Below are positions 1-6,178 of a stretch of DNA of 10,016 bases, piece by piece. Position 1 is the first letter of the stretch, and every line of letters begins with the position of its first letter. The DNA lies in the NCBI GenBank assembly GCA_002704045.1, contig PAFF01000042.1, positions 1-10,016 of the forward strand, in the 5' to 3' direction. The position numbers were made by a program, and so were the translations under genes. This stretch comes from Fidelibacterota bacterium. GTDB lineage: Bacteria; Fidelibacterota; Marinisomatia; SCGC-AAA003-L08; GCA-002704045. The notes beneath the pieces were generated by a model. It searched no databases, was not told the origin of the DNA, and saw only the letters and a program-made list of their open reading frames with translations.

Positions 1-658
1 AAGATTGATTTATATTAAAATATATATTATTATAGTTATATTGTTTAAATGATATATCGTTTAATTTCAAATAAGAAATAAATGATTTGTTATTGTATCT
101 TAAATTATTAACTCTAAACCATGTCAATGGTATAGTATTATTCCAAATAGCCATTTTTTTAGCATATTGCTCGCAATTATCACTTATCCATTTGCTGTAT
201 AACCAATATGGATGATTTAATAACTTTGATTTGATATGATTATTTGGATTTTTAAATTTAATTTTATAATTGATGGCCTTTCTTAAAACTGCATTTACCA
301 TTTTATGAAATTTAATATTATGTTTTTTAGATATATCAACATAAGAAGAAACTATAGCATAATTTGGTGATGACATATTTTTGATTTGATAATATCCTAG
401 TCTTAATATGTATTTGATTTCAATTGGTATAGATTTGTGGTATTTTTTGATGAGATCTTCAAAAACAATATCTAAACTACTTAATTCTCTTATGGTCCCT
501 TGAACTAAATAAGTAGATGTTTTTTTGACTGATTTTTCTAAATTTAAGTTGGAAAAATAATAATCTATTGATTCATAAAGTCTTGTTTTATTTTTGTAAT
601 TATGAATTAATATAGCAAGAGAAATTTCCCTATAATTTTTTTCATTAATTTTATTCAA
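1..658 (-). CDS. rsmB: 16S rRNA (cytosine-C5)-methyltransferase RsmB, N-terminal part (runs off left edge)
   Basis: RsmB makes m5C967 in the small-subunit rRNA using S-adenosylmethionine. Translating the minus strand from a TTG at 658-656 gives 219 codons open to the window edge. Residues 1-130 look like the NusB-like RNA-binding domain of the family, including the FHKMVNAVLRK stretch near 118-127, where RsmB proteins have a conserved VNAVLR helix. Next come NHPYWL (149-153) and IWNNTIPLTWFRVN (171-184), matching the family's HP.W and NN..P...R.N segment that leads into the methyltransferase fold. The SAM-binding domain and catalytic cysteines lie beyond the edge. No in-frame ATG occurs until about residue 95, after much of the NusB-like domain, and an in-frame stop lies upstream at 706-704, so the TTG is the only sensible start. 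It overlaps the end of fmt by 8 bases, and fmt-rsmB is a very common gene order. I see no good Shine-Dalgarno motif before it. Confidence 0.88.
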   Translation of the reverse strand, partial: MNKINEKNYREISLAILIHNYKNKTRLYESIDYYFSNLNLEKSVKKTSTYLVQGTIRELSSLDIVFEDLIKKYHKSIPIEIKYILRLGYYQIKNMSSPNYAIVSSYVDISKKHNIKFHKMVNAVLRKAINYKIKFKNPNNHIKSKLLNHPYWLYSKWISDNCEQYAKKMAIWNNTIPLTWFRVNNLRYNNKSFISYLKLNDISFKQYNYNNIYFNINQS

Positions 659-1577
659 ACTTAAAATCGCAAAATTTAAAGCCGGATAAAAAATCTTTGA
701 TAGCTAACTTATTTTTCCCTTCCATTTGGACAATCAAGATCGATAAAAAAGAATCCTTTGTTTTTACTATCAATTGATCATCTTTTATTATAAAGCTACC
801 AGGTGAAATTAAATCTATACTAAAGTCGTAATATTCTACATCAAATATTTTTAATCTTTTGTTATCTAGAACAGTGTACGCACCAGGATGTGGTGAGAAA
901 GCTCTAATTTTATTTTTAATCTTTGTACCATTTTCAGACCAATTGATTAAATAATCTGTTTTTTTAAGTTTTCTTGCGAGAGTTGCTAATTTATTATCTT
1001 GTATTAAACCTTGATATAAATTATTGTGTTTGAAAATTTCTATTGTTTCTAATAATAACTCAGCACCAATTTTTGATGTTTTATCATGTAAATGACCAAA
1101 ATTTTCATTATCTCTAAAATCAATTGTATTTTGTTTTAGAATGTTTCCAGCATCAATTTTTGACGATAATTTAATAATACTTATTCCAATCTTCTTATCC
1201 CCATTCATAATAGCCCAATGCAAAGGTGCAGCACCCCTATATTTAGGTAATAATGATGGATGTATATTTATACAGCAAATTCGAGGGATATCTAATATAT
1301 GGTCAGGTATTTTTTGAAAAGCTACTACTACAAAGATGTCTGCATTTAATAATTTTAGTTCATATTCAATATTTGAATCTGAAAAATTTTTAATTCTTAT
1401 TATGGAGTACTTTTTATCAATAGCATATTTACTAAAATTTGAAGGAATAATTTTTTTCCCTCTACCTTTTGGTTTATCAAATGGAGCTACAACTGAAACT
1501 AATTGATTATTTGATTTATGAAGATATTTTAATGTTGGTATAGAAAAATCTGAAGATCCAAATAAAACAATTCGCAT
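651..1577 (-). CDS. fmt: Methionyl-tRNA formyltransferase Fmt
   Basis: Fmt transfers a formyl group from 10-formyltetrahydrofolate to initiator Met-tRNA in the cytoplasm, making the fMet-tRNA used to start translation. The 308-residue product is close to the usual length of about 315. The N-terminal Rossmann-like formyltransferase domain starts MRIVLFGSSDFS and carries the hallmark INIHPSLLPKYRGAAP at 103-118. By position the catalytic triad is Asn104, His106 and Asp142 (in SSKIDAGNIL). The C-terminal OB-like tRNA-binding domain follows, with the family's IRAFSPHPGAYT segment near 228-239. The start is the ATG at 1577, two bases after the yajC stop, so it is probably translated from the yajC message. 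The 3' end overlaps the rsmB start. The peptide deformylase gene (def), often next to fmt, is not in this cluster. Confidence 0.97.
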   Translation of the reverse strand: MRIVLFGSSDFSIPTLKYLHKSNNQLVSVVAPFDKPKGRGKKIIPSNFSKYAIDKKYSIIRIKNFSDSNIEYELKLLNADIFVVVAFQKIPDHILDIPRICCINIHPSLLPKYRGAAPLHWAIMNGDKKIGISIIKLSSKIDAGNILKQNTIDFRDNENFGHLHDKTSKIGAELLLETIEIFKHNNLYQGLIQDNKLATLARKLKKTDYLINWSENGTKIKNKIRAFSPHPGAYTVLDNKRLKIFDVEYYDFSIDLISPGSFIIKDDQLIVKTKDSFLSILIVQMEGKNKLAIKDFLSGFKFCDFKFE

Positions 1578-1579
1578 AG

Positions 1580-1909
1580 TTAATTTTGATCAGTTGGCAA
1601 CTTAAAAGAATCTTGAGTACCTGAAATAAAGGCCCTATGTACTTTTATATTAGTATTATTTGCTATTTCAATGATTAATTGATTTTTATCTTTGCCCTGA
1701 ACATCTACAATTTTACCATGGATACCACCTCTAGTAATTATTCGATCACCCTTATTTATTTTTTTTAACATTTGTGCATGTTTATTTCTTTCATTTGCCT
1801 GGGGTCTCCAAATTAAAAAATAAAATACTGCAAAAATTAGGATCATTGGTAGAAACATTGCTATACTGGATCCACCCTCAACTTGTTGTTGTGCGAATAA
1901 GAAATTCAT
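1580..1909 (-). CDS. yajC: Preprotein translocase subunit YajC
   Basis: YajC is a small inner-membrane protein that associates with SecDF and the SecYEG translocase and helps protein export. The 109-residue product has the family architecture: a short N-terminus, one membrane helix at about 16-34 (IAMFLPMILIFAVFYFLIW), the near-invariant RPQ at 35-37, a charged stretch ending in MLKKINKGDRIITRGGIHGKI (48-66), and a small cytoplasmic domain. The ATG at 1909 is preceded by AAAGG at a suitable distance (complement of 1916-1920). It is the first gene of a leftward cluster with fmt and rsmB and is divergent from dusB. SecD and SecF, frequent neighbours of yajC, are not seen here. Confidence 0.96.
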   Translation of the reverse strand: MNFLFAQQQVEGGSSIAMFLPMILIFAVFYFLIWRPQANERNKHAQMLKKINKGDRIITRGGIHGKIVDVQGKDKNQLIIEIANNTNIKVHRAFISGTQDSFKLPTDQN

Positions 1910-1988
1910 TTTTTACCTTTGTTTTATAGTATAAATTACGAAATATTTTTTTTATAAATTGTTAATAATTAGTTAAATTGGAATTATA
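1910..1988. promoter_or_regulatory. Divergent intergenic region between yajC and dusB, probable promoters for both
   Basis: This 79-base A+T-rich spacer separates the starts of two divergent transcription units, so promoters for both should lie here. On the minus strand a TATACT hexamer (complement of 1928-1933) lies just upstream of the yajC ribosome binding site and resembles a -10 box. I see no good -35 match 17 bases upstream of it. On the + strand several A+T-rich hexamers fit a -10 equally well, so I do not choose one. The GGAATTATAATG segment ending in the dusB start includes a weak GGA Shine-Dalgarno-like sequence. Confidence 0.35.
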
Positions 1989-2957
1989 ATGAAATATAGT
2001 TTTAAAATTGGTAGTCTACAAATAAATAATCCAATCTTTTTAGCTCCTATGGCAGGAGTTACAGATAGACCTTTCAGATTAATATGCAAAAAAAAAGGCG
2101 CTGGAATGATGTATACAGAGTTTGTTAGCGCAAATGGTATAATTAGAGAAAATCAAAAAACCTTGGATATGATCAAATTTTCAGATATTGAAAGGCCACT
2201 AGGTGTACAAATTTTTGGTGATGAAGCAGATATTATTGGAAAATCTGCTAAATTAATTTCAGAACGATTTAATCCTGATATAATCGATATTAACTTTGGT
2301 TGCCCTGTTCCAAAAATTGCTAATAAAGGGGCTGGATCAGGCGCATTAAAAGACAAAAATTTGATGAAAGATATTGTCAAAGAAGTAATAAAAAATTCAT
2401 CAGATATTCCCGTAACTGTAAAAATGCGCGCTGGATGGGACTCCAATTCAATAATATCTACTGAGGCTGGTTTAATGCTTGAAGGTTTAGGAGTTCAAGC
2501 AATAACCTTACATCCTAGAACTAGATCACAATCCTTTAAAGGATGTGCTGATTGGGAGTTAATTAGAGAATTAAAAGAAACTGTAAATATACCAGTTATT
2601 GGTAATGGAGATATTAAAGATCCTGATGACGCAATTAAAATGTTTCATAAAACAAATTGTGATGCTATTATGATTGCAAGAGCTGTTTTAGGTAATCCAT
2701 GGATTTTAGAATCAATTTTTAATAAATTAAATGGACTAAAAAATAAACCAGTTACAATATTAGATAGAATTAACATATGCAAAGAACATTTTAGTCTTTT
2801 ACTTGAAGATAAAAACGAACAAGTATGTATTAACTATACAAAAAAACATTTTAATTGGTATTTAAAGGGATTCGATGGTGCATCTAAACTTAGACGCAAG
2901 TTTATGAAAGTAAAATCTACTAAAGAAATAGGTAATCTTTTAGATAGTATAAATTGA
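1989..2957 (+). CDS. dusB: tRNA-dihydrouridine synthase, DusB family
   Basis: Dus enzymes are FMN-dependent and reduce uridine to dihydrouridine in tRNA using NADPH. The 322-residue product has the full TIM-barrel core and C-terminal helical domain and is of normal family length. The N-terminus carries the FMN-binding LAPMAGVTDRPFR signature (18-30). The INFGCPVPKIANKGAGSGAL signature (101-120) includes the catalytic Cys105, the general acid in this family. VTVKMRAGW (142-150) and the ITLHPRTR stretch (172-179) supply the FMN-contacting Lys145 and His175. PVIGNGDI (202-209) and MIARAVLGNPW (228-238) form the phosphate-binding end of the barrel. The pattern fits DusB better than DusA or DusC, but subfamily calls from motifs alone are not certain. 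Start ATG at 1989. The gene is convergent with the methyltransferase gene ending at 3086. Confidence 0.95.
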   Translation: MKYSFKIGSLQINNPIFLAPMAGVTDRPFRLICKKKGAGMMYTEFVSANGIIRENQKTLDMIKFSDIERPLGVQIFGDEADIIGKSAKLISERFNPDIIDINFGCPVPKIANKGAGSGALKDKNLMKDIVKEVIKNSSDIPVTVKMRAGWDSNSIISTEAGLMLEGLGVQAITLHPRTRSQSFKGCADWELIRELKETVNIPVIGNGDIKDPDDAIKMFHKTNCDAIMIARAVLGNPWILESIFNKLNGLKNKPVTILDRINICKEHFSLLLEDKNEQVCINYTKKHFNWYLKGFDGASKLRRKFMKVKSTKEIGNLLDSIN

Positions 2958-3130
2958 TTGAAAAATATTCCATTTGGTTAATATTAGTCATAATATGGAA
3001 CTATACATATCCAAATGTTCTACCCTTATATGATGTATTAATGGCTGTAATTTTAAAACACATATTTGATATACATAAGATAATTTTATCTTTTATTTTT
3101 TTTAAAAAATCTAACAAAAATAAAAAATGA
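2954..3130 (+). CDS. Possible small hydrophobic protein behind dusB (58 codons)
   Basis: A reading frame begins at a TTG whose last two bases are the first two of the dusB stop (TTGA overlap at 2954-2957). It stays open for 58 codons to a TGA at 3128-3130. The product is hydrophobic and aromatic: IWLILVIIWNYTYP (7-20), then PLYDVLMAVIL (24-34), then a lysine-rich tail. This could form one or two membrane segments. For: the TTGA stop/start overlap typical of translational coupling, a long open frame for such A+T-rich DNA, and a protein-like residue mix. Against: the non-ATG start, no clear Shine-Dalgarno motif, a terminator-like hairpin at 3077-3103 inside the frame, and a 45-base tail-to-tail overlap with the opposite gene. 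I do not recognise the family. The first 44 codons would be the informative part if it is real. Confidence 0.33.
   Translation: MIEKYSIWLILVIIWNYTYPNVLPLYDVLMAVILKHIFDIHKIILSFIFFKKSNKNKK
3077..3103 (+). terminator. Weak intrinsic terminator candidate after dusB
   Basis: AAGATAATTTTATCTT (3077-3092) is a perfect 7-base inverted repeat with a two-base centre. The T-rich run to 3103 begins within its right arm, in the correct order for + strand termination after dusB. The stem has only one G-C pair per arm, so it would be weak. It sits at the very end of the opposing gene, where a convergent pair would be expected to terminate. If it works, it would cut the 58-codon frame short of its stop codon. 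Confidence 0.3.
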
Positions 3131-3811
3131 TAAAATAAACAAAATTACATAATTTAAATTCATATAAATGAAGTTTTCTTTTTTTGTCAAATGATGAGAA
3201 AATACTGACATTGATGTAAAAGAAATAAAAATTGCAGTAATATTTAAATATTCTCTAAATAAAACTTTACTAATATTAAATTTTGTTTTTGTTTTTTCAT
3301 ATTTAAATATGTTTGGTAAAAAGGTTGGAACTTTAGATGCCCAGTCTATATATTCACTTTTAAACTTTTTAATTAAAAAATCCTCTTCTGCAAGCATGAT
3401 TTTGTGATAATAAAAATAAAAACAAAAAGTTATGTATATAACTGCATGTATGTTGTAAAAAAACAATAATAATCCAAGCCATATTAAATAATTACCTAAA
3501 TATAACGGGTGTCTTACAGTTGAATATATACCTTTTGTATTTAATGAACTTGCAAGTTGTCTGCCAGTGTTTCTACCAGATGTTCCTTTAGGAGTATAAC
3601 CCAAAGTAAATATTCTTATACATTGTCCAATACATGTGACAAAAAAACATAATGCTAACCAAATGTTATTCGTTCTAAAAAAGAGTTGAGGTTTGATAGA
3701 TGATATTATTAAAAGGGGAAAAATAAATAAAATAGGTATGTAAGTTCTATATTTAAAGAATATGTTTCCTAATTTTATATTTGATTTTATTATTGACATT
3801 TTACAAATCAT
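3086..3811 (-). CDS. Membrane methyltransferase, isoprenylcysteine/PEMT family, lipid A 1-phosphate methyltransferase (LmtA)-like
   Basis: This is a polytopic inner-membrane protein of 241 residues from the isoprenylcysteine carboxyl methyltransferase/phospholipid methyltransferase superfamily, which transfers methyl from S-adenosylmethionine to lipid-linked substrates. Hydrophobic helices lie near 24-40, 48-65, 106-120, 122-136, 190-205 and 220-235. The core motif GIYSTVRHPLYLGNYLIW (94-111) has the RHP of the family at 100-102. The second half-motif AEEDFLIKKFKSEYIDWASKVP (141-162) has Glu142/Glu143 followed by the usual tyrosine. The GYTPKGTSGRNTGRQ stretch (71-85) resembles the Bacteroidetes and Leptospira subgroup that includes the lipid A 1-phosphate methyltransferase LmtA, so a role in envelope lipid capping is plausible but inferred. 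Two starts are possible: ATG at 3811, overlapping the DUF502 gene by 11 bases, or ATG at 3799, one base after its stop. Neither has a strong ribosome binding site. Last gene of the long leftward unit. Confidence 0.85.
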   Translation of the reverse strand: MICKMSIIKSNIKLGNIFFKYRTYIPILFIFPLLIISSIKPQLFFRTNNIWLALCFFVTCIGQCIRIFTLGYTPKGTSGRNTGRQLASSLNTKGIYSTVRHPLYLGNYLIWLGLLLFFYNIHAVIYITFCFYFYYHKIMLAEEDFLIKKFKSEYIDWASKVPTFLPNIFKYEKTKTKFNISKVLFREYLNITAIFISFTSMSVFSHHLTKKENFIYMNLNYVILFILSFFIFVRFFKKNKR

Positions 3812-4415
3812 TAACTTCTGGCGCTACCATACCGCCAGAAATTATAGTTTTCAAACCTTCTTCCACATTCATTCTTGATTCAATGACATCACTTTTTTTA
3901 ACAATAAGCATAAATCCTGATGTAGGATTGGGTGTTGTAGGTAAAAATAAATGATAGTATGCATTATTGTTCTTATCTACTGATTGCCCGGTTACCATAG
4001 CAATTGTCCATATCCCTTTTTTTGGATATTCAATTGAAACAACTTTTTCAAAAGCATTAGCTTGAGTATCAGCTATTGAATTGGTAAGTTGTTTAATAGT
4101 TTTATATATGGTTTTTGCTACAGGAATCTTTAATACTAGTCTATCAAACAATGAGATTAATGATTTACCAATAAATCTGTTTGTAACAAAACCAAATACA
4201 TATATAAATAGTAATGTGAATAAAAAGCTGAGAAAGTTTATTATATAATCATTGATTTCAAATTGATTCCCATATAAAAAATTATAAACTAAAGTAACTA
4301 CATATGATCCAGGACTAGTAAAAATGTTATATAAATAAACTATTATAATCCAAGTGAATGCAGCAGGTAATATGGCTAAAAGCCCGGTAACTATATATTT
4401 TTTAAAAGAATTCAT
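3801..4415 (-). CDS. DUF502 family inner-membrane protein
   Basis: A 204-residue protein of the DUF502 family, whose function is not established. The N-terminus KKYIVTGLLAILPAAFTWII (5-24) and the first membrane helix (about 9-32) match the family, followed by a second helix at about 57-79. After it comes the typical LVLKIPVAKTIYKTIKQL (93-110) and a soluble C-terminal domain with LFLPTTPNPTSGFMLIV (156-172) and a MNVEEGLKTIISGGMVAP ending (182-199), the features that define the family. The start ATG at 4415 has a strong AAAGGAAG ribosome binding site (complement of 4421-4428) lying inside the last codons of mutL, and the gap to the mutL stop is two bases. The methyltransferase gene follows with overlap or one-base spacing, which hints at a shared envelope context, though co-transcription alone does not prove it. 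Confidence 0.93.
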   Translation of the reverse strand: MNSFKKYIVTGLLAILPAAFTWIIIVYLYNIFTSPGSYVVTLVYNFLYGNQFEINDYIINFLSFLFTLLFIYVFGFVTNRFIGKSLISLFDRLVLKIPVAKTIYKTIKQLTNSIADTQANAFEKVVSIEYPKKGIWTIAMVTGQSVDKNNNAYYHLFLPTTPNPTSGFMLIVKKSDVIESRMNVEEGLKTIISGGMVAPEVNDL

Positions 4416-4417
4416 TA

Positions 4418-6178
4418 TTACTTCCTTTCAAATCTTTTATCTAATTCATGCTCTGACATACGAACTATAATTGGTCTACCATGTGGACAATAGTAGGGGT
4501 TATTTGTTGAAAATAATTTATTAATTAAAGAAAGCATTTCTTCTTGATTTAAAGCATCCCCAGCTTTAATTGCACCTTTACAAGCGTAGGATGCTGCAAT
4601 GTTGTGAATGAAAGATGTATCATTATCTTTATATTTCATATATTCATCTAATATATTTTTAAGCAAGTTACTCTCATTTCCCAAAGGAATACTTGATGGC
4701 AATCCATCTACTATTATTGTATTTTTTCCAAAATCTCTGACTTTAAATCCTATTTTTTCAAAATGCTTTAAAATATTCAAAAATGAATTATATTCATCAG
4801 GTTGGAATTGAATCGTTTCAGGAAATAAAACAGTTTGAGATGTTAAACCATCTCCTTCTAAAGCAATAAGAGCCTCTTCAAACAGAATTCTTTCGTGTGC
4901 TACGTGTTGATCAATAATAATTAAACCATCGGTAACCTCAGTAATAAGATATTTATTTGCGACTTGCCATATGTCGCCGTTTATGTTAAAGAGATCATTT
5001 TGTGTTTTTTCAAACATGGTATCAAAATTTCTTTTAACTTTATCATCAGTAATTTCGTTCTCATTTAATATTTCATTTATGTTTACTGGTTTTGTATCAA
5101 AATTATAAAATTCTTGAGAATTGTTATTTTTAAAAAATGATTGTCCTGATGAAATAGGATGAGTTTTAGAAAAATTAGGCAATGTATCATAAATGTTTGT
5201 TAAATGATTTGCCACTATTTCTTTTACCAATTCATATACTTTCCATTCATTCTCAAAACGAACTTCTTTTTTAGTTGGATGAACATTAAAATCTACATGT
5301 TTTGGGTTTATATCAAGATACAGCACATAAAAAGGGAATTCTCCTCTTTCAAGTATATTTACATATGCTTTGTTAATAGCTGATGCTAATAAACGATCTT
5401 TTATGTATCTTTTATTAAGATAAAGAAATTGATTGGATGGTCTTTTTCTAACCAAATTCAAGTTACCGATAAAACCATTAATTTTTAAATAATCATTACT
5501 AGAATCGATTTTAATTAAAGAATTATCAATTGATTGTCCATAAATATTTAATAATCTGTTTTTTAATTCTTTTGAATGCAAATCATATAAAATCTTATCA
5601 TTATGTATGTATTTGAATGATATGTTTGGATGAGACAATAAAAATACTCTTATTATCTGGGTAATTTGTCTGTATTCAGAATTAGATGTTTTTAAAAATT
5701 TTTTTCTGGCTGGTGTATTAAAAAATAAATTATTAATAGTAATTGATGTGCCAATGAATGTTGAAATTGATTCAATATTTTTTTCAGTTCCCCCAACGAT
5801 TGTGTAACGGTATCCTGAGGTTTCATGTTTAGTTCTTGATAAAATTTCTACCTGTGAAACAGATGCTATACTTGGTAAAGCTTCTCCCCTAAAACCCATA
5901 GAGTTAATAGACTCAAGGTCAGAATGTTTTTTTAACTTACTAGTAGCATGTCTTTTAAATGATAAAATAATATCATCTCTAGACATTCCGATTCCATTAT
6001 CTATAATTTGTATTGAAGTTTTACCACCGTCTTTAACTATTATTTTGATTTCATTAGCTTGAGCATCTATAGAATTTTCAACTAATTCCTTAACTACAGA
6101 TGCAGGTCTTTCTATTACTTCACCAGCAGCAATTTGATCTACTAGTTTTGAGGGCAATACATTTATGATATTGTTCAT
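4418..6178 (-). CDS. mutL: DNA mismatch repair protein MutL (endonuclease-type)
   Basis: MutL couples MutS mismatch recognition to strand removal. The 586-residue product has the N-terminal GHKL ATPase domain: IAAGEVIERPASVVKELVEN (16-35) with the presumed catalytic Glu31 and Mg-binding Asn35, IDNGIGM (59-65), and GFRGEALPSIASV (95-107). The FFNTPARKKFL loop (152-162) and HPTKKEVRF (300-308) complete it. A low-complexity, Asn-rich linker follows (about 334-395). The C-terminal dimerisation domain carries IIDQHVAHERILFEE (421-435), matching the metal-binding endonuclease motif DQHA(x2)E(x4)E except for Val in place of Ala. It also has ACK (532-534) and CPHGRP (564-569), other motifs of nicking MutL proteins. 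This is the type found in bacteria without MutH. The start ATG at 6178 overlaps the ftcD stop as ATGA, suggesting coupled translation. Confidence 0.97.
   Translation of the reverse strand: MNNIINVLPSKLVDQIAAGEVIERPASVVKELVENSIDAQANEIKIIVKDGGKTSIQIIDNGIGMSRDDIILSFKRHATSKLKKHSDLESINSMGFRGEALPSIASVSQVEILSRTKHETSGYRYTIVGGTEKNIESISTFIGTSITINNLFFNTPARKKFLKTSNSEYRQITQIIRVFLLSHPNISFKYIHNDKILYDLHSKELKNRLLNIYGQSIDNSLIKIDSSNDYLKINGFIGNLNLVRKRPSNQFLYLNKRYIKDRLLASAINKAYVNILERGEFPFYVLYLDINPKHVDFNVHPTKKEVRFENEWKVYELVKEIVANHLTNIYDTLPNFSKTHPISSGQSFFKNNNSQEFYNFDTKPVNINEILNENEITDDKVKRNFDTMFEKTQNDLFNINGDIWQVANKYLITEVTDGLIIIDQHVAHERILFEEALIALEGDGLTSQTVLFPETIQFQPDEYNSFLNILKHFEKIGFKVRDFGKNTIIVDGLPSSIPLGNESNLLKNILDEYMKYKDNDTSFIHNIAASYACKGAIKAGDALNQEEMLSLINKLFSTNNPYYCPHGRPIIVRMSEHELDKRFERK

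Noticed and set aside
2153..2446. Minus-strand open frame of 97 codons inside dusB
   Set aside because: It lies wholly opposite conserved dusB motifs (catalytic Cys region) and has no family resemblance; it is a shadow of the real gene.
2966..3000. Inverted repeat TTCCAT ... ATGGAA downstream of dusB as a terminator
   Set aside because: Only six bases pair across a loop of about 20 and no T-run follows; in DNA this A+T-rich it is expected by chance.
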